This document shows positions 49,898 through 58,389 of a stretch of DNA of 64,000 nucleotides, one piece after another. Below the pieces are notes generated by a model. The model worked only from the letters and a program-made list of their open reading frames with translations. It searched no databases and was not told the origin of the DNA. Each line of letters begins with the position of its first letter. Position 1 is the stretch's first letter. The position numbers and the translations under genes were made by a program. The stretch spans positions 124,001 to 188,000 of the forward strand of contig NZ_JAQEVU010000002.1 of the NCBI RefSeq assembly GCF_027694345.1, read 5' to 3'. The stretch is from Varibaculum timonense_A (GTDB lineage: Bacteria; Actinomycetota; Actinomycetes; Actinomycetales; Actinomycetaceae).

Positions 49898-49934
49898 AGT
49901 CAGGCGTGTCTTTTATTAGTTAGTGAAACGGCTG

Positions 49935-50561
49935 TTAGGGCAGATTGATTAGGGAATTGAAGTTCTTTTCCGCGTTGGCGAACCGGGCAGCAACGTTTTC
50001 CCAATTCACCACATTCCACCAGGCCTTCACATAGTCGGCTTTAACATTTAGGTAATCCAGATAAAAAGCGTGTTCCCACATATCCAGCATGAGCAGTGGA
50101 GTAATCCCCACCGGAACATTACCTTGCTGGTCGAAGAGCTGGAAAATAACTAGGCGTGAAGAAATAGAATCCCAAGCCAGAACCGCCCAACCCGAACCTT
50201 GAAGTCCGGTGGCGGCGGTAGAGAAATGCTTCTTAAATGCCGCAAATGATCCAAAGTTTTCGGCTATAGCCGCTGCCAATTCGCCCTCTGGCTCCCCGCC
50301 ACCGTCAGGTCCCATATTGGTCCAGAAAACCGAGTGGTTAGTGTGTCCGCCAAGATTAAACGCCAAATCTTTCGAGAACTGGTTGATGGCTGCCAAATCG
50401 TCAGCTTCCCGAGCCGCCTCTAGTTTTTCTAGAGCAGTATTTGCGCCATTAACATAGGTGTTATGGTGCTTATCGTGATGAAGCTCCATTATTTTGCCAG
50501 AAATATGTGGCTCTAGCGCGCTGTAATCATAGGGCAGTTCTGGGAGCGTGTACTTTTGCAT
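49935..50561 (-). CDS. sodA: Superoxide dismutase (Mn/Fe)
   Basis: The 208-residue enzyme dismutates superoxide. Metal ligands are visible: His in MELHHDKHHNTYVNGAN, His in GGHTNHSVFW, and Asp/His in LLMLDMWEHAFYLDY. The ATG 50561 is preceded by GAGGATATTTAG. Mn versus Fe preference cannot be decided by eye. It ends next to the repeat island; its own terminator is not evident. Confidence 0.96.
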   Translation of the reverse strand: MQKYTLPELPYDYSALEPHISGKIMELHHDKHHNTYVNGANTALEKLEAAREADDLAAINQFSKDLAFNLGGHTNHSVFWTNMGPDGGGEPEGELAAAIAENFGSFAAFKKHFSTAATGLQGSGWAVLAWDSISSRLVIFQLFDQQGNVPVGITPLLMLDMWEHAFYLDYLNVKADYVKAWWNVVNWENVAARFANAEKNFNSLINLP

Positions 50562-50816
50562 CTAAATATCCTCCAATAGTGGTTTCAATCGCCTGAACCT
50601 CCCTCAAGGCAGAGGCGCTTTCTATCTACTGTAGGCGAAAAGTCCCACTCTCGCAGGACAAAACGCTATCAGGGCAGGCAGAGATGTGTTTGCTGTGAGA
50701 ATAAAACTAACAACTTCCTAAGAAGACTAAAAATCTAGCTTGCAGACATCGAATGTAGACAATAGTCAGTTACAATGAGAGCCAAAAGTCCTTGAAAAAA
50801 TGAGCTGAGGAAGAAA

Positions 50817-51206
50817 ATGGCGGAAGACGAAAAGAGCTTAGAAATCCTAATCTACAGTGATGATCGGGAAATACGGCAGCAGGTAATCAACTCGGTCGGA
50901 ATCAAAGTGGCATCAGATATGCCGGAAATAACCTGGGATGAGGCTGCCACTGCTACTATCACGCAAGATAAAGTACATCATCATCACTATGACCTGCTGA
51001 TTCTAGATGGGGAGGCCACAAAAATTTCCGGTACTTCTCTGGCAAAATCTCTAACCAGAGAAGAAGAAAATCTTCCCCCCATCGTAATCCTCACTGCTCG
51101 CCCCCAAGATGAGTGGCTAGTTGGCTGGTCGGGAGCCGCTAAAGCTGTGGAGCGCCCTCTGACCCCGATAAAATTACAAACCGCCCTCTACGAACTGCTG
51201 CGATAG
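50817..51206 (+). CDS. Stand-alone receiver-domain protein, atypical
   Basis: The 129-residue protein has CheY-like topology: acidic pair in LIYSDDREIR, phospho-acceptor-like Asp in DLLILDGEAT, Thr in IVILTAR. At the position of the conserved Lys (normally KP) it has AVERPLTP, so Arg replaces Lys. It carries no output domain. No kinase is adjacent. It may be a phosphorelay intermediate or a phosphorylation-independent receiver. The ATG follows TGAGGAAGAAA. Confidence 0.72.
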   Translation: MAEDEKSLEILIYSDDREIRQQVINSVGIKVASDMPEITWDEAATATITQDKVHHHHYDLLILDGEATKISGTSLAKSLTREEENLPPIVILTARPQDEWLVGWSGAAKAVERPLTPIKLQTALYELLR

Positions 51207-51277
51207 TCAGCAAAGACCATAGTCAGTAATGACCTCAGCGAGAATAACACCTTACTGAAATCTCGCTTTGCTGACTA
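51204..51277. repeat. Long inverted repeat joining two convergent genes
   Basis: TAGTCAGCAAAG (51204-51215) pairs with CTTTGCTGACTA (51266-51277); inside, GCGAGA (51238-51243) pairs with TCTCGC (51261-51266). Each outer arm contains the stop codon of the adjoining gene. There is no T-tract. It may shield both mRNA 3' ends or act as a bidirectional terminator. Confidence 0.5.
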
Positions 51278-51712
51278 AACCCGCGCTCCATCGTCATCGC
51301 TCCATTTATTGGTAAGGGCGCTGCGTCCTCTAGGGCGCAGATAAAGCAATAGACCACAAAAAAGCATCAAATCGACAAAACCCAGAATATGCACCCACCC
51401 AGGCAGATTAAAACCGGCGATATAGGTGGCAATCCAGGCGATAAGCAGGGCTATTGTGATTACCAGGGTCCGCACTGCAATGCGCGGGCGGGGATTAGGG
51501 GGAAGGATAGGGGGTTCAAAACCATCATTTGGCTCCGCTAATTCGTAATCTCGCGGCCCGAGCGCGAAAATGTCGCTATCATCTAATCTAGAGGTAATAT
51601 CCAAAAATTCATCATCTACGCGACGTTGACTTGGGTTGCGGCGGCGATGCGCCCCCCACATCTTGGGGAGTTTCATAGTCGCTAGTTTAGCCGGTCTTTT
51701 TTGATTGGTCAT
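51275..51712 (-). CDS. Hypothetical two-helix membrane protein
   Basis: The 145-residue protein has a basic N-terminus (TNQKRPAKLATMKLPKMWGA), an acidic segment, Pro-rich LPPNPRPRIAVR, and two hydrophobic helices (TLVITIALLIAWIATYIAGF, VHILGFVDLMLFCGLLLYL). It is probably anchored in the membrane with a large cytoplasmic N-terminus. No family is recognised with confidence. It is divergent from plsC, 24 bp apart. Confidence 0.65.
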   Translation of the reverse strand: MTNQKRPAKLATMKLPKMWGAHRRRNPSQRRVDDEFLDITSRLDDSDIFALGPRDYELAEPNDGFEPPILPPNPRPRIAVRTLVITIALLIAWIATYIAGFNLPGWVHILGFVDLMLFCGLLLYLRPRGRSALTNKWSDDDGARV

Positions 51713-51736
51713 AACCTGGTCGGGAAGGAAGCTTAC

Positions 51737-52573
51737 GTGTTATATCGGATGCTGAAAATATTTCTAGGGCCAGTCCTGAAAGTCCTTTACCGTCCCTGGA
51801 TTAAGGGGGCGGAAAAGATTCCCGGTACTGGACCGGCGATTTTAGCTTCCAATCATCTAGCGGTGATTGACTCATTCTTCTTACCGCTGATGATAGAGCG
51901 GGAAGTTGTTTTCGTAGGGAAAGCCGACTATTTCACCGGAAAAGGCTTTAAAGGTGCTTTTGTGAAATGGTTTATGACCCGCGTGGGCACGATTCCGATT
52001 GATCGTTCTGGGGGGAAGAAATCCCAGGCAGCTCTGCAAAAAGGTCTAGCGCGTCTGCAATCTGGCGAACTGTTTGGTATCTACCCCGAGGGAACTCGCA
52101 GCCCGGACGGGCGGCTGTACCGTGGTAAAACCGGGGTTGCGCGGCTGGCTCTCCGCTCCGGAGCGCCAGTTATTCCGGTGGCGATGATTGGTACGAACAT
52201 TGCTCAGCCGATAGGGACCAAGATTCCGCGTCTGCACCGCATTGGAGTGGTTATTGGCGATCCCTTGGATTTCTCTCGCTATCAGGGGATGGAAGATGAC
52301 CGCTACGTTTTACGCGCAATAACCGACGAAATCATGTATTCCTTAATGAGCCTGTCGGGGCAAGAATATGTAGATTTGTATGCGGCTGACGTGAAAAAAG
52401 CGCTGGCTAGCAAGGAGGATGCGGACGAGGACGCACCCGTGACTTCCGAAAGGAAAGTAGTGGCTCCCGGAGGACGAAAAGCCCCTGAAGTAGAGATTCC
52501 CGAACCTCCAGCAGAGAATGCTGCTGAAAGCGAGCCTACAGAAAACCCCAAAAATACACAGGTAGATGAATAG
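51737..52573 (+). CDS. plsC: 1-acyl-sn-glycerol-3-phosphate acyltransferase
   Basis: The start at GTG 51737 follows GGGAAGGAAGCTTAC; the frame is open from TTG 51701, which lacks a site. The 278-residue enzyme has the acyltransferase motifs NHLAVIDS (HX4D), GKADYF, and YPEGTRSPDGRLYRGKTG. It transfers a second acyl chain in phosphatidic acid synthesis, feeding CdsA. The last ~60 residues are an acidic, Pro/Glu-rich tail. In mycobacteria an acyltransferase gene (Rv2182c) lies in the same neighbourhood as the DAHP synthase and PknL genes. Confidence 0.9.
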   Translation: MLYRMLKIFLGPVLKVLYRPWIKGAEKIPGTGPAILASNHLAVIDSFFLPLMIEREVVFVGKADYFTGKGFKGAFVKWFMTRVGTIPIDRSGGKKSQAALQKGLARLQSGELFGIYPEGTRSPDGRLYRGKTGVARLALRSGAPVIPVAMIGTNIAQPIGTKIPRLHRIGVVIGDPLDFSRYQGMEDDRYVLRAITDEIMYSLMSLSGQEYVDLYAADVKKALASKEDADEDAPVTSERKVVAPGGRKAPEVEIPEPPAENAAESEPTENPKNTQVDE

Positions 52574-52821
52574 AGCGAAGAATTTGCAAATCTAGCTGTT
52601 TGTCTCGGGAGAATCTTCGAGAAAATCTAGCGAGTTGGTCACCTAGGTAGTAAATCTTTGGCGGTGATTTCTGGGGCGAAACTAGGAGTACCACTGATAA
52701 TGGGCTTATCGTTCTTTCTCTACAAGGACGGATTTTAGCTTCGTGGAGTCAGCTGCGCCTTATCGATTAGACTAATACTCGTCGGGGCCAAAACTGGCCA
52801 AACAATTCTTTTGGAGGACTT

Positions 52822-54033
52822 ATGACCATTAAACGTGTGGCACTGCTTACTGCTGGCGGATTTGCGCCCTGTCTATCATCTGCGGTTGGCGGGTTGATTG
52901 AACGTTATACCGAACTGGCTCCTGAAGTTGAAATTATTGCCTACAAGCATGGTTATCATGGGCTATTGTCAAAGAACTATTACGTTGTAGATCAACAGGC
53001 ACGTGAAAATGCTGGTTTGCTGCATAAATTTGGCGGATCCTCGATTGGTAACTCGCGGGTGAAACTAACCAATAAAAAGGACTTGGTAGCAAGGGGATTA
53101 GTTAAAGAATCAGATGATCCTCTACAGGTTGCGGCTAATCGCCTGGTAGAGGACGGGGTTGATGTCCTGCACACTATCGGTGGAGATGACACTAACACGA
53201 CCGCCGCTGATCTTGCCCATTATCTGCATGAACACGACTATGAGCTAACTGTAGTTGGGCTGCCCAAGACTATTGATAATGATATTGTTCCGGTTCGTCA
53301 ATCCCTGGGGGCATGGACCGCGGCCGATAGTGGCGCTCTTTATGCTGAACACATAATTGGCGAATGTCAGTCTAATCCTCGAGAACTGATTATCCATGAG
53401 GTTATGGGACGTAACTGTGGCTATTTAACGGCTGCTACCGCTCGTTCTTACCGGAAACTGCTTGATCAAAAACAATGGGTTCCTTCTTTGGGTTTGTCTC
53501 GCGAATCCCGTGAAATTCACGCCATTTTTGTTCCTGAGGCACATATTGATATCGAGGTCGAAGCTGACCGGCTCAAGAAAGTTATGGATGAGGTGGGTAA
53601 TGTTAATATTTTCCTCTCCGAAGGAGCTGGGGTCAGCGAGATTGTCGAGCAACTGGAGGAAGCTGGAGAAACAGTTCCGCGGGATCCCTTTGGTCATGTG
53701 CAGCTAGATAAAATCAACCCCGGACAGTGGTTTGCCAAACAGTTTGCGGCACGTATCGGTGCTGAGAAAGTTATGGTACAAAAGTCTGGATACTTCTCTC
53801 GGGCTTCAGCGGCTGGTGAAGAAGATCTGCGTTTGATTAAATCTATGACCGATTATGCAGTGGAATGCGCTTTTGCCGGTAAAGCCGGTTTGATTGGGCA
53901 TGATGAAGAAAATGGGGATTTGCTCTCCTCTATTGATTTTGCTCGGGTTAAAGGTGGAAAAGCCTTTGATATTGAAACCGACTGGTTCAAAGAAATGATG
54001 TCTGAAATCGGACAGGAAGTTCGTCCGGCATAA
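52822..54033 (+). CDS. pfp: PPi-dependent phosphofructokinase
   Basis: The 403-residue enzyme phosphorylates fructose 6-phosphate. GGDDTNTTAADLAHYL and PKTIDNDIVPV are the PPi-type signatures: Asp in GGDD in place of the Gly of ATP-PFK, and the Lys in PKTIDND. The catalytic base Asp lies in TIDND. The ATG 52822 follows TTTTGGAGGACTT. It is adjacent to the divergent plsC and ends with a strong terminator at 54051. It is the main glycolytic PFK candidate in the window, and it is reversible. Confidence 0.93.
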   Translation: MTIKRVALLTAGGFAPCLSSAVGGLIERYTELAPEVEIIAYKHGYHGLLSKNYYVVDQQARENAGLLHKFGGSSIGNSRVKLTNKKDLVARGLVKESDDPLQVAANRLVEDGVDVLHTIGGDDTNTTAADLAHYLHEHDYELTVVGLPKTIDNDIVPVRQSLGAWTAADSGALYAEHIIGECQSNPRELIIHEVMGRNCGYLTAATARSYRKLLDQKQWVPSLGLSRESREIHAIFVPEAHIDIEVEADRLKKVMDEVGNVNIFLSEGAGVSEIVEQLEEAGETVPRDPFGHVQLDKINPGQWFAKQFAARIGAEKVMVQKSGYFSRASAAGEEDLRLIKSMTDYAVECAFAGKAGLIGHDEENGDLLSSIDFARVKGGKAFDIETDWFKEMMSEIGQEVRPA

Positions 54034-54050
54034 GTCAGGAAGCATTGCTA

Positions 54051-54095
54051 TTTTGGGGCTCGCCGCAACAGCGGCGAGCCCCAAAAACTTTTTAG
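54051..54095 (+). terminator. Terminator of pfp
   Basis: TTTTGGGGCTCGCCGC (54051-54066) pairs perfectly over 16 bp with 54071-54086 around AACA, followed by ACTTTTTAG. It is 18 bp after the pfp stop. Confidence 0.88.
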
Positions 54096-54213
54096 CGCCC
54101 CTCAATCAGGGATATTCGCATTTATCAGCAGATTTATAAAATGGGATGATGTATAGCTCCTTGCTGCGCATTTCATTCGGCGGACTTTTCCGTCCTTAGA
54201 AATAAAACTCAGT

Positions 54214-55623
54214 ATGGTTGGTTTTGTGGACGATAAAACCCTTAAAGCCTTAAATTCTTGGCGTAAATGCCCGGCGCAACAACAGCCCACTTATCCTGAC
54301 CAGGGAGAACTGCAAGATAAGCTGGCAGATTTGCGTACTCGTCCTCCCTTAGTGTTCGCCGGGGAAGTGGACTCCCTAAAGAAACTGTTAGGGGAAGCTA
54401 GCCAAGGACGAGCCTTTGCTTTGACCGGCGGGGACTGTGCTGAAACTTTCGCGGAATCAACTGCTAATCGGGTGCGGCTCAAAATCCAAACCATTTTGCA
54501 GATGGCGATTGTCCTAACCTACGGAGCGTCCCTACCGATTATAAAAATGGGTAGAATGGCTGGTCAATACGCTAAGCCTCGCTCTAGCGATACCGAAACC
54601 CGCGATGGGGTAACTTTGCCTTCTTACCGGGGAGATGCAGTTAATTCTTTCGAGTTTACTTTGGAATCCCGCACCCCCAATCCATCTAGACTGCTAGATA
54701 CCTACACCCGTTCGGGGACTACCCTGAACCTGATCCGTGCCTTTACCCAAGGTGGTTATGCCGATTTGCATCGAGTACACGAATGGAATCGAGGTTTTAC
54801 TTCCAACCCGGCCTATAAACGTTTCGATGCTTTAGCCTGCGATATTGACCGCGCGATTTCTTTTATGGATGCGGCGGGAGTCAGCTCAGCGGAGCTACGT
54901 ACCGTAGATTTTTACAGTGCCCACGAGTCGCTACTTCTCGAATATGAACAAGCCATGACCAGGGTAGATTCCCGTACAGGGAATCTATATGATACATCGG
55001 CACATTTCCTTTGGATAGGGGAGCGTACCCGCCAGTTAGATGGGGCTCACGTTGAACAACTATCGCAGGTTTCCAATCCTTTGGGGGTGAAAGTCGGTCC
55101 AGATGCCAACCCAGATGATTTGGCGCGCCTGCAAGACAAGCTTAACCCTAAAGCGGAGCCGGGGCGTTTATCTTTCATTACCCGCATGGGGGCGCGCGAA
55201 CTTCAAACCTCTCTACCCGCGCTATTAGAGGCACAGAAACGGGACGGACGTCCGGTAACCTGGATGTGTGACCCGATGCATGGCAATACTATGCAATCAT
55301 CTTCCGGGTACAAGACCCGCAGTTTTGAACGCATATTAGAGGAAGTCGCGAGCTTTTTTGCTGCTCATGCGGCGGCTAACACTATCCCGGGAGGCATACA
55401 CGTCGAGCTGACCGGGGATGATGTTACCGAGGTAATTGGGGGCAGTGAACAGGTAACTGAGGAATCTTTGAAAACCCGATACGAGACCCGGGTAGATCCT
55501 CGGCTTAATCATCAGCAGTCCCTGGAATTGGCTTTCCAAGTGGCGGAAATGTTGCAGGAACGCCACGACACTTTAGGTAATCCTTTACGCCGCCCGCTAG
55601 AGCCGTGGGGATATTCAGTCTAA
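54214..55623 (+). CDS. aroG: DAHP synthase, class II (plant-type)
   Basis: The 469-residue enzyme condenses PEP and erythrose 4-phosphate, the first step of aromatic amino acid synthesis. The class II features are WRKCPAQQQPTYPD, PPLVFAGEVDSLKKLL, FALTGGDCAETFAE, the central YRGDAVNSFEF, and the C-terminal RHDTLGNPLRRPLEPWG. The ATG 54214 is used. It resembles mycobacterial AroG (Rv2178c) and sits beside a PknL-like kinase, as in Mycobacterium. Confidence 0.95.
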   Translation: MVGFVDDKTLKALNSWRKCPAQQQPTYPDQGELQDKLADLRTRPPLVFAGEVDSLKKLLGEASQGRAFALTGGDCAETFAESTANRVRLKIQTILQMAIVLTYGASLPIIKMGRMAGQYAKPRSSDTETRDGVTLPSYRGDAVNSFEFTLESRTPNPSRLLDTYTRSGTTLNLIRAFTQGGYADLHRVHEWNRGFTSNPAYKRFDALACDIDRAISFMDAAGVSSAELRTVDFYSAHESLLLEYEQAMTRVDSRTGNLYDTSAHFLWIGERTRQLDGAHVEQLSQVSNPLGVKVGPDANPDDLARLQDKLNPKAEPGRLSFITRMGARELQTSLPALLEAQKRDGRPVTWMCDPMHGNTMQSSSGYKTRSFERILEEVASFFAAHAAANTIPGGIHVELTGDDVTEVIGGSEQVTEESLKTRYETRVDPRLNHQQSLELAFQVAEMLQERHDTLGNPLRRPLEPWGYSV

Positions 55624-55734
55624 GGGATTCGCCTTAGAGTACTCGCCACCCCCAGTTGGGTTTCCCAAAATAGGCGTTACCGCGCAAGCTAAGCTGCGTC
55701 CTTAGCCGTTTTGCGTCCTCTAAAATAATCGTGG

Positions 55735-57960
55735 CTATACGTAAGTTAAAGTAACTGTAGAGCCTGATTTTAGTTTCGTTCCCCCGGATGGGGATTGGGA
55801 ATAGACACGATTAGGGGATATCCCTAACAGTTCCTTTCGGATTTTTACCTGGAAACCTAGTGATTCTAGCTTTTGTTTCGCTTCACTCATACTCAGTGAC
55901 GACACATTAGGTACTGTCACCATTTCTGGTCCTAAAGAAATCCGTACTTTGACTTTATCCCCATGGTAAACGGTGCTTTCTGCTGCCGGTTCTTGGGCGA
56001 TAACCTTTCCTCGCGCCACGGAATCGGAATACTCGGTGCTCTTTTCCATCTGTACTTTCAAATCAGCGAGAATCTTGGTGGCTTCTGCCTCGTTCTTACC
56101 GGATAAATCCGGCAATTTGATTGGTTCTTTACCTTTTGAAACTGTCAGTTTCACCGGTGAATCGTGCCGTAAGGAAGTGCCAGCAGTGGGGTCGGTAGAA
56201 ATTATTGTCCCTTTTTCTACCTCGTCCGAGTATTCTTCAACCTTTTCCGCTAGCTTTAACTTCGCTTCTTTCAGTAAGTCTACCGCCTGTTCATGGTCTT
56301 TACCTGCCAGTTCAGGAACTTTTACATATTCAATCCCGCGAGAAATATATAGAGTTACTAGCGAGTTCTTCCGGGCTTTGGATCCTGCTTTGGGGTTAGT
56401 TCGGGTTGCCTTATCCTGGCTTACAGTATCGGAATATTCGCGCACCGTTTTTACTTTTAACTGCGCCTTAGTTAGCAGCGATTCGGCTTGAGTAGCGGTT
56501 TTGCCCTGTATGTTAGGCACGGTTACTGTTCCGCCTGGTCCGAAAGTGAAATACCAGCCAGCTATTGCCCCGCTGCTCACTAAAAGTAGGGAGATAACCA
56601 GTGCCCATATCCAGCGTTTTTTACCTTTAGAACGGCGCGGTTGCTCTGTGGTAGCGGCTTTATTAAAACTCTGTCCGTTCGCCTTTGCTTTAGTAATAGC
56701 CTGGGCGGGGTTATGGTTCCCGCTTGACTTAGCTGGTCGTGATGTCGGTTGAACCGGCTGCGCGGAAGAACCGGTTTCCCCGTTAGAGGCGGGGTTAGAA
56801 GGACGGGTAGGGGCGGCGGGTATTTCGGGCTCTGACAGATGGAAAACCGGGAGAAGTGCGGTACCGCCCTTTCCTAGGGGAGTGTGTTCTGTTTCGCTCT
56901 CTGTGCTCGGGTTTTCAGGACGCTTTGCTTTACGTTCTTTAAGCTGAGGGCTAAGGCAGCTAGATACTGCTTGCACCAGCTCTAACGCGAGTGAGGCATC
57001 GGCGGGACGCTCACTGACGTTCCGGGCGGTAAGCGCCGCGATTAGGTCGTCTACTTCGCTAGGAATCCAGGGAAGTAAATCGGAAAGAGGTGGTACGTCC
57101 TCGCTTACATGCCGCCAAGCAGTCCGAATCGCGGTATCGCTTTGAAAAGGAGCTATCCCGCTGATGAGCTCATAAAGCATAATTCCAGCAGAATATACGT
57201 CGCAGCGCGCATCGGAACTGGTTTGTGAAATCAGTTCGGGAGCCAGATAGTTCACAGTCCCCATAACCGAGCCGGTAGTGTTGCCAGTTGCTTGATTAAC
57301 GGCGTGTGCTAAACCAAAGTCTGCCACCTTGACCTGCCCGCTAGGGGTAAGCAGAATGTTTTCGGGTTTAATGTCCCGGTGAATAATCTGCATACTGTGG
57401 GCGGCTTGCAACGCTGCCAGAACTTGGGCGGTAATCTCTAAAGCTCGTCCTAAAGATAATGTTCCTTCCCGCGTGAGCACCTGCCGCAAGTTAGGGCCGT
57501 TTACAAATTCCATCACTAGGTAGGGGCGTCGTCGCCAAATCCCCTGATCAAAAATTTGCACAATTTCTGGGTGCATTAGGCGGGCAGCTGAGCGCGCTTC
57601 TGCCTCGAAACGTTCAACTAGGGAAGTGGTGTTAGCCAGGTGAGGGTGCATTATTTTTAACGCCACATCTCGCCCTAAACGTTCATCGTGAGCACGGTAA
57701 ACACTGGCCATGCCCCCGGTGTCGATAACTTTTACTATCCGGTATCTTCCATCAATCAGCCGTTTTAGCATTTGGTCGTTATCTGGGGCACTTTGGTTTT
57801 CGGAAGGAATCTGTCCCAGCTCAGTTGGCTGGGGTGCGGGCGGTGAAACCTGAGGATTCGCTTGAGCGGCATTATCTGTACTTTTTGACGGCATATTTGC
57901 GCTATGCGAATCCTGCGGGTTGGAGCGAGAGTGCCCGGTATCGTCCGTTTCGATTCTCAT
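55735..57960 (-). CDS. pknL: Ser/Thr protein kinase with PASTA domains (PknL-like)
   Basis: This 741-residue membrane kinase has a kinase domain (about 68-330) with TGGMASVYRAH, catalytic HRDIKPENILL, DFGLAH and APE. A Pro/Ser-rich linker follows, then one transmembrane helix near 447-470 (WIWALVISLLLVSSGAIAGW). Four extracellular PASTA domains end the protein (starts near VPNIQGKTA, VPELAGKD, LPDLSGKN, VPNVSSLS). PASTA modules bind muropeptides or lipid II, linking wall state to phosphorylation. The gene next to it is an Rv2175c homologue, the known PknL substrate in M. tuberculosis. This context identifies the kinase as PknL rather than PknB. Confidence 0.9.
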   Translation of the reverse strand: MRIETDDTGHSRSNPQDSHSANMPSKSTDNAAQANPQVSPPAPQPTELGQIPSENQSAPDNDQMLKRLIDGRYRIVKVIDTGGMASVYRAHDERLGRDVALKIMHPHLANTTSLVERFEAEARSAARLMHPEIVQIFDQGIWRRRPYLVMEFVNGPNLRQVLTREGTLSLGRALEITAQVLAALQAAHSMQIIHRDIKPENILLTPSGQVKVADFGLAHAVNQATGNTTGSVMGTVNYLAPELISQTSSDARCDVYSAGIMLYELISGIAPFQSDTAIRTAWRHVSEDVPPLSDLLPWIPSEVDDLIAALTARNVSERPADASLALELVQAVSSCLSPQLKERKAKRPENPSTESETEHTPLGKGGTALLPVFHLSEPEIPAAPTRPSNPASNGETGSSAQPVQPTSRPAKSSGNHNPAQAITKAKANGQSFNKAATTEQPRRSKGKKRWIWALVISLLLVSSGAIAGWYFTFGPGGTVTVPNIQGKTATQAESLLTKAQLKVKTVREYSDTVSQDKATRTNPKAGSKARKNSLVTLYISRGIEYVKVPELAGKDHEQAVDLLKEAKLKLAEKVEEYSDEVEKGTIISTDPTAGTSLRHDSPVKLTVSKGKEPIKLPDLSGKNEAEATKILADLKVQMEKSTEYSDSVARGKVIAQEPAAESTVYHGDKVKVRISLGPEMVTVPNVSSLSMSEAKQKLESLGFQVKIRKELLGISPNRVYSQSPSGGTKLKSGSTVTLTYV

Positions 57961-58045
57961 ATTTTCATCTTAAAGGGAGAAAAGAGGATTGGCGGTAAAC
58001 GGCGCGGATAGGACGCGGCTTGCCCCCCTCAGATAGGGTGGGAGT

Positions 58046-58387
58046 ATGGATATGATTAGTTTTAAGGAAGCAGCTGAGCGGCTGGGCATAAAGGTTACTC
58101 GTGCCCATCGCCTATTAAATGAGCATCGCCTATTAGCTTTGCCCGATTCGCAGGGGAAACTGCAAATCGTAGCTGATTGTTTACTGGATACTCCCGAGGG
58201 GTGGACCTTAGTGGAGCGTTTACCGGGAACTATGCTCACCTTGCTGGATGGAGGTTTTTCTACCCAAGAGGCAACCGAGTGGGTACTGTCACCGCAGCCA
58301 TTGTTAGATGGGCAGCGACCGCTTGATTTATTGCGGGTCGGCACTCACAGCACCGTGAACGCAGTAGCAGCCATGCAGGCTCTATAG
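58046..58387 (+). CDS. Rv2175c-like DNA-binding protein
   Basis: The 113-residue protein has an N-terminal winged helix (MDMISFKEAAERLGIKVTRA, HRLLNEHRLLALPDSQGKLQ). The C-terminal helical domain follows (LPGTMLTLLDGGFSTQEATE, DLLRVGTHSTVNAVAAMQAL), matching the Rv2175c family. In M. tuberculosis PknL phosphorylates this protein and DNA binding is lost. It is divergent from the kinase here and lies next to a prenyl synthase. The usual N-terminal threonine phosphosite region is absent or short. Confidence 0.85.
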   Translation: MDMISFKEAAERLGIKVTRAHRLLNEHRLLALPDSQGKLQIVADCLLDTPEGWTLVERLPGTMLTLLDGGFSTQEATEWVLSPQPLLDGQRPLDLLRVGTHSTVNAVAAMQAL

Positions 58388-58389
58388 GG

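Larger units (their letters stand above)
49350..49934. other. Repeat-filled region downstream of the restriction-modification genes
   Basis: This 585-bp gap before sodA contains double-stem copies 13, 14 and 15 and no gene I can support. Together with 46027-47413 it brackets the restriction-modification pair. Confidence 0.7.

Noticed and set aside
46027..49934. Prophage or insertion sequence carrying the restriction-modification genes
   Set aside because: No integrase, transposase, structural phage gene or terminal target duplication was visible.
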